Shown piece after piece: positions 1-8,404 of a DNA stretch of 11,920 nucleotides. The translations under genes and the position numbers were made by a program. The first letter of the stretch is position 1, and each line of letters begins with the position of its first letter. This stretch comes from Asterionellopsis glacialis. Its lineage: Eukaryota > Bacillariophyta > Plagiogrammaphyceae > Rhaphoneidales > Asterionellopsidaceae. Below the pieces are notes generated by a model. The model made no database searches and was not told the DNA's origin. It worked only from the letters and a program-made list of their open reading frames with translations. The stretch spans positions 1 through 11,920 of the forward strand of contig WKLE02001415.1 of the NCBI GenBank assembly GCA_014885115.2. The letters are read 5' to 3'.

Positions 1-1098
1 TTGTAAGAGAGTTTGAGTGCCAAAAGCCCTTCTGATAATCTTGGGGGAATAGTAAGAGGATAACATAACAATACAGTATACAGGCGGGTGCAGGTACCTC
101 TCGTAACCCTCTTGCCTATCATACGTGTAGTACGAAAGCGTTTCTTGTATGTACCTACCCAAGAGGTAAACCCGTACAGTACGAGCAAGATGCGTTGATG
201 CTGCTGCAGAAAGTTGTACCTTGTTGTATTCGTGAAATAAAAAATAATAATAAAGAATAGACCAGTCATTTTCAGAAAGATCGGAGTAAACCAAAAATAG
301 GAGTAGTCGTCGTAGTTTATAAGTAGACTGGACTATATGGTATTCGTAGTCTATATAACACGTACGAAGAGGGTGTACCAGGTGTGACACGTCGACATTC
401 CAAAAATGGGTCCTAGTGATACCGTGTCGTGGTATGTTTGGAACAGCTTCGCTTTATGACCGGATATTTAGCGCTCATATCCTAATGTCCTAATCCCGCA
501 TTTCGAACATGTTCTTCCATTGAATGTCTAATTCATAATAAATGTTTGTAACTGTGTATCAGGGGCTTAAAAGTTGGTGAGCCTATGGGACGTACTGTAG
601 CTGGAGCTTAAGTACCAATATGGGACATTTGACTTGTATGCCAGCCGTTCTTCAACCAGAGGGAAAAAGAGAAGCTTGTCTCGGACAAACAGTGGCTTGT
701 TGACTACTAATTACTAGACATATCAGCCAACTACGACTAGCTAGAGAGGGTAGTTGTTAGTAAAGAATATATAAATACCAGGTATTAAATAATACTACTG
801 TAATAATACTATTATCTGATCCGTGTCGTGTTGTTTTTGCACGGAAAGCAACAAAAAGAGAGAGGTTGGTGTTTCATCCGTATACAAGAAGGTATTGTTG
901 CGACAGAATTCATAGGAATCACCCCCTTCCAATTGCGTAGAGAGCTTTCTAAGGTTCGTTTGCTTTGTCACATCTGTATTTTATTGGACTCCTTCTTTGC
1001 GATAAGCACACCAAGACAAGAGATCCATCTATCGATCAGGTACTACATTCATTGATCGATCATTAGAACCAAAACAATAGAACACTACTATACCAAAG
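1..1098. other. Non-coding upstream region of the protease gene
   Basis: I find no convincing gene here. The only sizeable open frame (828-1055) begins with TTG, has low-complexity unrelated content and no family signature. The stretch is AT-rich and contains many GTAC/GGTA-type short palindromes, for example GGTACC at 93-98 and TACCAGGTG at 376-384. It also has a TATA-like sequence at 768-777 directly joined to a TACCAGGTA nonamer. It most likely holds the promoter and 5' leader of the gene starting at 1099; a 5'-UTR intron cannot be excluded. Confidence 0.6.
768..777 (+). promoter_or_regulatory. TATA-like box upstream of M6 protease
   Basis: The sequence TATATAAATA lies about 320 bases before the protease start codon. 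It is the best TATA match in the upstream region and it overlaps by two bases the nonamer TACCAGGTA at 776-784. The distance implies a leader of roughly 290 nt or a leader intron. The call rests on motif resemblance alone, and AT-rich leaders give such matches by chance. Confidence 0.25.
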
Positions 1099-3752
1099 AT
1101 GAAGTTATCCTTCCATACAGTTGGTATCGTAACCACTATGGTTCTCCTTAGTGGAGTTCAACAACACCCGAAACAATTTGTTCAAGCCTTCCAACCACAA
1201 CAAGTACAACCACAACAATATTATGATGATGATGCACAAGAGTTAGTCATTCCTAAATTAGAAATCAATTCCGGTTCACCATGGCCCTTCAATGTAACAA
1301 GTAAAGATGGTGTGAACAGTGGTCCCTTATTGGTACGAGGAAGTGAAGGTCATGTCAGTGTCGAAACCGAAGATGGCTATTCCATTTGTACCGTCGAAGA
1401 GGATGATGACGACGACGAAGAAGAAGAATCTCAACGTCAATTGCGTGGAGGAGGTGGTGCAGGTGCGGCACGTACTCGGACAAGCAGTAACACAGGCACA
1501 GGTGGCAGTACGAGACGTAATAGACAACGATCCTTTATGTATTGCGAACCCTGTATGAATGAAAATGGAGAACAAGATGTATGTCCTTCCACGTTGGAGG
1601 TAGGTCGAGATCGACCGAATGGTATTCCACGTCGTGTCCGTCCATCCATGGACCGATCGGTCTACCTTCAACATGAACATGATGGTGAAAGTGGGACCAA
1701 TTATCGTAATCGAGCACGTAATCGTGGTGCAGGAAGGGGTGGAAGTGATGGAGAAACTTCCACACGAAAGAAAAACCGTCAATTAATGACGGGAACTCTA
1801 AAGAACTTGGTCGTCTTGTTGAAATTTAATAACCATCAAGGCCGTGACTTGCCCGCACCTGCCGAATTGAATATTTTGTTCAACAATCAAGATATCCATC
1901 AACAATTATGTCCTACAGGATCGATTCAACAAATATTCAAAGACAACAGTGCTGGACAATTGGTATTGGAGTCGGTCGTCACGGATTGGATTACCCTACC
2001 AGAAAGTGAAGCCTATTATGCCAATGGTGCACATGGATTTGATAAAGCCATATTCCAAGCTATCCATTATGCACTCTATGATCTCGAAAATAACAATGCT
2101 GTCAATTTCAATCACTTTGATCGTGACGATGATGGTAAGATCGATGCCATTACCATTTTGCATTCCGGATATGCCGCTGAATGGGGTGGTGTCGATGCCG
2201 ACAATGCCATCATGTCGGATCGGATTTGGTCACACAAGTGGGCCATGTGGGATTCTCCCAATTATGGGACCTGGACATCCAAGTCGGGTGTTAGTGTGTA
2301 CGAATACAATATTAGTCCAGCCCTGTGGGGCAGAGAAGGATCTGACATTGGACGTGTCGGTGTCATTGCACATGAATTGGGACATTTTCTAGGATTACCA
2401 GATTTGTATGATGGTGAAAATGGAAATGGATTAGGATCCTATAGTTTGATGGCCAATAGGTACGTGCTTTACGTGTATTGCATTATTGGGTATTGTGTTA
2501 TCGTATTATGGTTTTTTGTCTCCGACACTAGCCTTTCGACTAACATCTCTCTCGTATTCTCTCTTTCCCTCTCTCTCTTTCTTCCAGTTGGGGTTTTGAT
2601 GGACAACAATTGTATCCACCATCCTTGGATCCATGGTCAAAGATACAATTAGGTTGGGCTCAAGCAGAGGTGTTGACTCATTCTCAAACTGGTGTGAGTT
2701 TGGCACCGTCGTATACGACTCATCAAGTTGTCAAGATTACTCATGGGTATCCTACAGGTGAATACTTGTTGATTGAAAATCGTCGTAAATTGGGAACCGA
2801 TCTGGCACTGCCTACCGAAGGGTTAGTCATTTATCATATTGATGAACATGCAGAGTATAACATCGAAGGTCATCCTGGTCAAAGTAACTGGCCCTCCAAT
2901 GGCAATCATTACAAAATTGCATTATTACCAGCCGATGGGAATTATGATTTAGAAAAGAATGGCAATCGTGGTGATGGGTCCGATGTATGGTTTGGGAATC
3001 ACATGACCTTGGGGGAAGGACCGAGTCAACATCCCAATACCGATTCCTATCAGGGGGGGAATATTCAACAAACAGGGAATATTATTCGTAACATTAGTTC
3101 CAATAGTGAAGCTATAATGACATTTGATTATATCAATGGTGTAGCAGCACCGACGACAGCAGCTCCTACGACTGCAGCACCCACTCCTGCAACACCCGCG
3201 ACACCCGCACCTACTACCACACCACCCGTGGTGGCATATATTGAACCCTTGAAGGTTCAAGTCCATACAGATAATTATCCAAGTGAAACATCGTGGGAAA
3301 TTGTAGATTTGTGTAACAACAATGCTATTGTATTGCAGGGTGGTCCGTACAATCAAGCCGATACCGATCAAGTCGAAGAAATTGAATTACAAACTCATTC
3401 ACGGTATCAAATTACCGTTCGTGACTCCTACCGAGATGGAATGTGCTGTACCTATGGACATGGTTTCTTTAAAGTGTTGTTAAAAAATGAAGTTGTCGCC
3501 GAAGGGGGTGATTTTGATGCGGATATGACAACCTTACAATTTGGTGCATCGTCATGTGATGGTACGGGAGGAGAGGAGGATAGTACAACTACCGAGGAGG
3601 AGGAAAAATGTGTCGTAGATGCATCATGGGTATTTATTGATGCTCGAGGAAGAAGTAAATATTGTGATTGGGCACTCAAAAGTGATAGACGTAGAAAGAA
3701 GGTGGGTGAAAATGGTGCAAAAGCGGAAGATGCATGTTGTTTTGATGGCTAA
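1099..3752 (+). CDS. Secreted M6-family zinc metalloprotease (immune inhibitor A-like), two exons
   Basis: Exons are 1099-2459 and 2588-3752; joined they encode 841 residues. The start ATG has A at -3 and is followed by a signal-peptide-like hydrophobic stretch (about residues 8-20). A long, poorly structured pro-region follows, with an acidic D/E run (100-110) and an Arg/Gly-rich part (about 199-213). The catalytic domain begins near 233 after a basic RKKNR segment that could be a maturation site. It holds the zinc motif HELGHFLGLPD (H425, E426, H429; D435 likely third ligand), a Met-turn SLMANSWGFDG (M451) completed across the splice junction, and a Ca-site-like DxDxDG loop (D341-D349), all typical of M6 peptidases. 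A Thr/Pro/Ala linker (639-668) leads to a beta-rich C-terminal module with a GMCC motif (about 670-777) and a Cys-containing tail (795-841). Predicted role: extracellular or cell-surface protein degradation. The family call is strong; the substrate is unknown. Confidence 0.93.
2460..2587 (+). other. Spliceosomal intron in the M6 protease gene
   Basis: This 128-nt intron begins GTACGT and ends TTCCAG, with a strong CT-rich tract before the acceptor and a CTAAC branch-point-like motif at 2540-2544 (A2543, 44 nt from the end). Removal restores codon 454 (AG+T, Ser) and joins SLMAN to SWGFDG, a run conserved in M6 peptidases, which makes the boundaries very secure. The length is not a multiple of three, so retention shifts the frame and ends the protein at 2652, after the zinc motif but before the rest of the domain. 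Confidence 0.95.
3129..3231 (+). repeat. Thr/Pro/Ala-rich linker coding repeat
   Basis: Degenerate tandem codons for PTTAA, TPA and PAT units make a roughly 30-residue linker between the protease domain and the C-terminal module. Such linkers are usually flexible and O-glycosylated in secreted proteins. The repeat is imperfect at DNA level, and copy number could vary between strains. Confidence 0.7.
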
Positions 3753-4383
3753 AAAAAAAGAGAATGATACCATACAAATGCTTTGTATAAATCATAACAT
3801 TACATCAATAAATATATAATAGGGGAATATATTTCAAAATTTATACAACAACGTTAGTTTCTGTGTGTCACGTCTTCGTACCAACAGATACTATGATCGC
3901 TAGTCTACCATTGTGATCAACCAGCATTGACATAAGACTATTGATATTGTTCAAGACCTCGACGATCTGAGATCTACAACAGAAAGGACACGTAGTAATG
4001 TTGAAATGGGAGTAGAATATGGATTCACTCTACAGAATTTTTGTACAGAGTTTTTTAACGTTTACAGTTAGTCGCTCCTGTTTCCATAGTCTATGACCGC
4101 TAGGGAGTGGCGACTGCGGCTCGGGACAGCCGATCGAGAGATAGATATCGATCCCAGAACCGCAACACGCCGATAACAGTCCACAGTCACACAATGGACT
4201 TGCATTTCCGGTGAATGAAAAAGACACTGGGCCTAAATAAGTCGGCGAACAAAAGGCACAGCACCAACCATCGTATCAAGAAGATTGTGCACAAAAAGAA
4301 AAACGAGTCTGTATCAAGCATTTTAGTGTTTTTACGTGACAAGTACATCAAATAATTATAATAAATTCAGCGTTTGCATTAGT
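3753..4383. other. Intergenic region, protease to esterase
   Basis: After the presumed polyadenylation signal there is about 570 bases of unique sequence without a plausible gene. The open frame on the minus strand at 4030-4227 starts with GTG and has no recognisable content. The last part must hold the promoter of the esterase gene. An ACGTGAC element at 4334-4340, resembling a bZIP core, lies 44 bases before the chosen ATG. No tRNA-like or repeat structure was seen. Confidence 0.5.
3807..3812 (+). terminator. Possible polyadenylation signal for the protease gene
   Basis: AATAAA occurs 55 bases after the stop codon of the protease gene in an AT-rich stretch. Position and sequence match a canonical polyadenylation hexamer; no transcript end is visible to confirm it. 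Confidence 0.4.
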
Positions 4384-5229
4384 ATGGTTGCAATGCCGCT
4401 TCGTATCCGTCCGGCTATCATATTATTTGGTGATTCTATTACACAACAAGGATTTGGTTGGGAGGGTTCCACTGGCTGGGCATCGCTGTTATCAGCTGAT
4501 TATTCACGTCGTGCCGATGTCTTAAATCGTGGTTTTTCAGGGTACAATACACGGCATGCACTCGATCTCTTGCCACATGTCATTGGTACAACACGTCCTG
4601 CAGAAGGGGTTTTGTTTGCAACTGTATTCTTTGGTGCCAATGATGCTGCACTTCCCGGTGAATTACAACATGTTCCTATAGATGAATATGAACAAAATCT
4701 GAAAACAATTGTCCATCATATGAAATCTGCTTTTAGCAGTAATGACCATACTTGTGATGATCATGGCAACAATAGTGGTGGTGATGATAATGTTTCACCA
4801 TCATCTTCATGTGATGATCATGAACAACGCCCAGTACCACCAATCATATTATTTACACCACCACCAGTAGATGTTGATGCATGGTATAAGGCACGTGGTC
4901 CACCACCTGAAGAGAAACAAAAAAATGATCGCGCGAATGAAAATGCCAAGGAATATGGAAATCGTGTGAAAGAAGTTGCAACCTCATTGGATTGTCCTGT
5001 TTTGGATGTATTTGAATTACTAGGTGGCAATGATGGAAGTGAAAACTATGGAAAATATTTACGTGATGGATTACACTTAAGTTCTAGTGGTAATCAACTT
5101 GTATATGAAGGACTTACAAATTTAATTTCGACATCTTATAGACATTTGGCACCCATGACAGATGGACAAGGGAAGTATGGAACTATAGGTGTACCATTGG
5201 AAGAAAATTTATGGTCCGAGCTAGTTTAG
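4384..5229 (+). CDS. SGNH/GDSL hydrolase, isoamyl acetate-hydrolysing esterase-like
   Basis: Encodes 281 residues from the first in-frame ATG (A at -3). The frame is open further upstream, but only from a GTG at 4336, which is unlikely to be used in a eukaryote; a second Met at residue 4 is also possible. The SGNH blocks are all present: GDS with nucleophile S18 (block I), NRGFSGYNT with oxyanion G50 (block II), FFGANDAA with N86 (block III) and DGLHLS with D228 and H231 (block V). The block II and III wording is nearly that of the IAH1 family, which hydrolyses isoamyl acetate and other short acyl esters in yeast, plants and animals. The protein exceeds the roughly 240-250 residues of relatives because of an Asp/His/Ser-rich insertion at about 118-149. 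No signal peptide or membrane segment is evident, so it is probably cytosolic. The true substrate in this organism is unknown. Confidence 0.92.
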   Translation: MVAMPLRIRPAIILFGDSITQQGFGWEGSTGWASLLSADYSRRADVLNRGFSGYNTRHALDLLPHVIGTTRPAEGVLFATVFFGANDAALPGELQHVPIDEYEQNLKTIVHHMKSAFSSNDHTCDDHGNNSGGDDNVSPSSSCDDHEQRPVPPIILFTPPPVDVDAWYKARGPPPEEKQKNDRANENAKEYGNRVKEVATSLDCPVLDVFELLGGNDGSENYGKYLRDGLHLSSSGNQLVYEGLTNLISTSYRHLAPMTDGQGKYGTIGVPLEENLWSELV

Positions 5230-5823
5230 TGCCAGAGAGTCTCTCCATGACTTCCTTTGCAGCGTTTCATAAAAAATAAGGACAGTGAATCGTTTAGAAA
5301 TAAGCTTGTTACTATTGAAGTAAACAAATCAATTATTTATTAAATTAACTTTACTGATTGCAGTGGTTGAATCATGTTTATAATAGTTAAACGAAATAAT
5401 TTAGAAATCTGAAAAGGGATAAGAAGGAGTTCTTTCTTGACCTTTTTTCTTCCTCTCCCCTTCTTTCCCCCCTTTCTCTCTTCCCGGAAGATTGTGTGTG
5501 CAGGACCAACGATAAGGAGGGGCGCCTGCACTTCCTATCGGTAACATTCAAGACATCCCACGCCATCAAAGGATCTGCGAGAGCCAACCAGGCAGTGAGT
5601 GATCCAACCCCATCACCCATCATAATATCTTATGCAACATTTACATCTCTTGAGAGAATCGTTATGCATGTAATGTTGTGAAGAAGGACACTTTTAGAAC
5701 TTTACCCATCTCGCATAGAAAGGCGTGAAGCATCCATATGATAAAGGTACTGGATTGTTCGATTTTAAAAGAAAAAGTTAGGAATTACAGTCAGTAGCTC
5801 AACTAACAATGTGAAGCTTAGAA
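5230..5823. other. Intergenic region with long pyrimidine tract
   Basis: This gap lies between the esterase stop and the RAP-protein start. It is AT-rich at both ends with a striking uninterrupted C/T run at 5441-5485. Open frames exist on both strands (plus 5496-5681 from a GTG; minus 5387-5623 from an ATG, 78 codons). The minus one owes its Lys/Arg/Glu-rich part to the pyrimidine tract and shows no family signature, so I do not call either a gene. The region should contain the esterase 3' end and the promoter or leader of the next gene. Confidence 0.5.
5441..5485 (+). repeat. 45-nt uninterrupted polypyrimidine tract
   Basis: Every base from 5441 to 5485 is C or T. AG dinucleotides follow at 5489-5490 and 5502-5503, the second in GTGCAG|GA, which resembles a splice acceptor. 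The tract could be the 3' end of a leader intron of the gene starting at 5824. It could instead simply be a simple-sequence purine/pyrimidine stretch able to form triplex DNA. Confidence 0.75.
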
Positions 5824-8280
5824 ATGTCGTCATATTACTACGTAAAAAGTAGGATTCTGATGAGAACTTCAACTCAATCCTTTCTCCGAACAAGAAAGGC
5901 GATGTATAGACCATTTGCAACAATAACAGCATCATCATGGTGTAGGCCATCGTCACACTTGAAAGGTGGTCATAGTCCTCATCTGCCACAACCTAAAATG
6001 CTAATGGCAGTGACAGCAGCAGCGGACAGCAAACGACAAATCTTTGGTACACAAGAATGGTATAATAATTATCAACGTCAACGTCAAAAATTTTATCATA
6101 CTCAAAATAATAACAACAGACCTACAAAACCAAATAGAATTGATGATAACAAGAATGCTATTGCAAGGAATAAACATATTATACAACTTGGTAAACATGG
6201 AAAATGGAAAGATATTTTATTGCTGTATCAACAAGAAAAAGATGGATATACAAATGTCAATTATGCTACAACCATGAATCAACTTGGAAAAATAATGACA
6301 ATGACAATGCATACGACTACCAAAAACAATAATCATAGGATACTACTCATCACCCATGATGCATTATTTGTAGATTTTATGGATGATTTACTACATAAAT
6401 TACAACATCATCGTGGTGGTATGGAATGGATGGGTGTACGTGAACTTTCCAATTGTATTCATGCTCTTGGAAAGTTGTTTCATAGGTCCAACATGAGTCG
6501 TAGTGGAAATTACAACCATGGTGATACCAACGAAAATGACAATTATGATAAAGATGTTGTGAACAAAATCATACAAAATCTTTTAGTAGATTGGATGGAT
6601 CAACCCAAGAATATTCAATATTTTGTCTCACGCGGAAATGCACAAGATATATCCAATGTGATTTGGGCATGTGGTGTGATGAATATCTCAATGCCAAATT
6701 TGTTTCGTCAAGTGGAAGACCATGCTCCGCAATTCATCCACATGGCTACAACTCTTCAGCATGGTAGGGGTAGTACACGTCCGACGACTCAAGCCGTGTC
6801 AAATACAATTTGGGCATTTGCCAAACTTGGATATACGGCATGTCCTAACTTATTAACGGAAATCAATAATCATGCAGAAGTATTGGTATCCAAAAGTAAA
6901 CCACAACATATTGCAAATGTGTGTTGGGCATTTGCAAAGATTGTTGTTGATTCTAAAGCAGCAGTAGCCTCGTCTTCTTCAAGTGGGACAACAACGACTG
7001 CTACTAACCTTTTTGTGAACAATGTTTATGACGGAAATATTGTCACGAAGAAGCAAGATACACAAAACGATATCAATGAATCAATCATACTGCCTGAAAA
7101 GTTATTTGCTGTTGTAGATAATAATGCAGAATGGTTCATTAAGGAGGGTGATACACAAAATATATCAAATACTCTTTGGTCCTTTGCTACATTGGGTTTT
7201 AACAGGACAAAGTTATTTACCACCATTGAACAACATGCCAATCATCATCATCACCATCGTTACTCGAAAAGGTTAATTCAACAAGCCAAAAATCCTCAAG
7301 AAGTTGCAAATATAGTATGGTCCTTTGCGACTCTTCATGTCAAGGCACCGTATCTATTTCAATGTGTGGAAGAACGAATGGAATGGTGTATCGAACGGGG
7401 GTCGTCTCAAGCTATATCTAACATAATATGGTCATTTGGTGTCGTATTTGAATACTATTCACCCAAACTTGTGTCTCTTGTGAATGCAAATTCGTCAAGA
7501 TTGGTCAAGCATGGGAATGCACAATTTGTTTCCAATGTTGCATTGGCATTTGCCACACTGGGGGTCAACAAATCATCTTGTACGAACTTTTTTGATACTC
7601 TAAATCATCCAAGGAATATGAACAAACTTCTTGTAGGGACTGAGGTAGAACAGGGTATACTCAATACATGTTACTCATTGGTTATTTTGGATTTATCGCA
7701 AACATACCAAACCATGCTAACCATACTTTGGAAGAAAGTTTTGAAAGATTTCACGACGAAAAAAAACTCTCTCACACAAGAGCAATTGATTCAACTTGTA
7801 CAAATACAAATGTATGCCAAGGCATCTGGAGTTGATTTGCCAAATCCTACTTGTCCGATATTACACAAAAAGATGAAAACTGTTCAATCTGATAAGCATC
7901 AATCGGACTATCAAATAGATATATCCAATATCTTGCAATACGAATTGGGATTTCAACACGACCAAGAGGTACCACCCACTACCCAAGATGAATATCAGCA
8001 TACTGGTATCTTAAATATTGACATGGCATGTAGTGCACGGAAGATTGCTATAGAATACGATGGCTACTTTCACTTTTTAAATGATTTTACGAACCCAAGT
8101 GGAAACGATGCAACAACAATTCCGAACGGTGCTACGAAAGCGAAACGACGATTTCTACAACAGTGTGGTTGGAAGGTGATATCGATAACGTATCAAGAGT
8201 GGAACCATGCTATACAAACGAACCACAAAGCGGAATGGTTACGTCAACGTCTGAGAAAGGAAGGAGTTCATGTTTTATAA
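5824..8280 (+). CDS. OPR-like repeat protein with C-terminal RAP domain, probable organelle RNA-binding factor
   Basis: Encodes 818 residues without introns. The first 67 residues lack Asp and Glu and are rich in Arg, Ser, Thr and aromatic residues, as in mitochondrial presequences; no ASAF-type plastid motif is seen. The middle holds about nine degenerate helical repeats with the core (I/V)(S/A)Nxx(W)(A/S)FAxLG, centred at W281, W330, W368, W452, W499, W536 and L574, with divergent copies near 210 and 614. Adjacent copies are 37-38 residues apart, the period of OPR repeats; larger gaps hold low-complexity insertions (Ser/Thr at about 383-400, five His at 474-478). A RAP domain closes the protein (about 728-800), with IAIEYDGYFHF at 741-751 and CGWKVISITYQEW after it. 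Proteins of this build bind organelle transcripts and control their stability, processing or translation. The target RNA cannot be read from the sequence. Confidence 0.9.
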   Translation: MSSYYYVKSRILMRTSTQSFLRTRKAMYRPFATITASSWCRPSSHLKGGHSPHLPQPKMLMAVTAAADSKRQIFGTQEWYNNYQRQRQKFYHTQNNNNRPTKPNRIDDNKNAIARNKHIIQLGKHGKWKDILLLYQQEKDGYTNVNYATTMNQLGKIMTMTMHTTTKNNNHRILLITHDALFVDFMDDLLHKLQHHRGGMEWMGVRELSNCIHALGKLFHRSNMSRSGNYNHGDTNENDNYDKDVVNKIIQNLLVDWMDQPKNIQYFVSRGNAQDISNVIWACGVMNISMPNLFRQVEDHAPQFIHMATTLQHGRGSTRPTTQAVSNTIWAFAKLGYTACPNLLTEINNHAEVLVSKSKPQHIANVCWAFAKIVVDSKAAVASSSSSGTTTTATNLFVNNVYDGNIVTKKQDTQNDINESIILPEKLFAVVDNNAEWFIKEGDTQNISNTLWSFATLGFNRTKLFTTIEQHANHHHHHRYSKRLIQQAKNPQEVANIVWSFATLHVKAPYLFQCVEERMEWCIERGSSQAISNIIWSFGVVFEYYSPKLVSLVNANSSRLVKHGNAQFVSNVALAFATLGVNKSSCTNFFDTLNHPRNMNKLLVGTEVEQGILNTCYSLVILDLSQTYQTMLTILWKKVLKDFTTKKNSLTQEQLIQLVQIQMYAKASGVDLPNPTCPILHKKMKTVQSDKHQSDYQIDISNILQYELGFQHDQEVPPTTQDEYQHTGILNIDMACSARKIAIEYDGYFHFLNDFTNPSGNDATTIPNGATKAKRRFLQQCGWKVISITYQEWNHAIQTNHKAEWLRQRLRKEGVHVL

Positions 8281-8404
8281 AATTGACAATTCATGAGGTA
8301 AAATAAGTAGTCATTCTGACGATAGTTTAAAATTAATCGGATACTAAGGCTTCAAATCTCCGCATTGTAAAGTCATCTATTGGAGAGATGACCCATTCTC
8401 CTCC
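8281..8404. other. Tail-to-tail intergenic gap
   Basis: Only 124 bases separate the stop codons of the converging RAP-protein and glycosyltransferase genes, so their 3' untranslated regions probably overlap. No AATAAA hexamer in either direction is evident. A small inverted repeat at 8372-8392 lies near the glycosyltransferase stop. Confidence 0.7.
8372..8392. repeat. 7-bp inverted repeat between converging genes
   Basis: GTCATCT at 8372-8378 is matched by AGATGAC at 8386-8392 with a 7-base loop. It would form a small hairpin in the 3' part of either transcript. Such short hairpins also arise by chance; a terminator or processing role is only a possibility. Confidence 0.35.

Noticed and set aside
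828..1055. 75-codon open frame upstream of the protease
   Set aside because: It starts with TTG, shows no domain or signal features, and lies where the leader of the next gene is expected.
1327..1782. Minus-strand open frame of 151 codons inside the protease exon
   Set aside because: It is a shadow of the real gene; its Cys/Thr-rich content follows from the complementary codons.
1949..2392. Plus-strand 147-codon frame inside the protease exon
   Set aside because: It is a frame-shifted reading of conserved M6 sequence; the zinc motif is only in the other frame.
2610..3752. Separate gene starting at 2610
   Set aside because: This is exon 2 of the protease. A clear GT-AG intron joins it to exon 1 and restores a conserved motif across the junction.
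4336..4383. Longer N-terminus for the esterase starting at 4336
   Set aside because: The codon there is GTG; the first ATG in frame is 4384 and sits just before the first conserved block, as in relatives.
5387..5623. 78-codon minus-strand frame between esterase and RAP gene
   Set aside because: Although it has an ATG, much of it is the complement of the pyrimidine tract, and no family features are visible.
7234..7257. His-codon run as an engineered tag
   Set aside because: Five His codons at residues 474-478 sit inside a natural low-complexity loop between repeats; there is no vector or cloning context.
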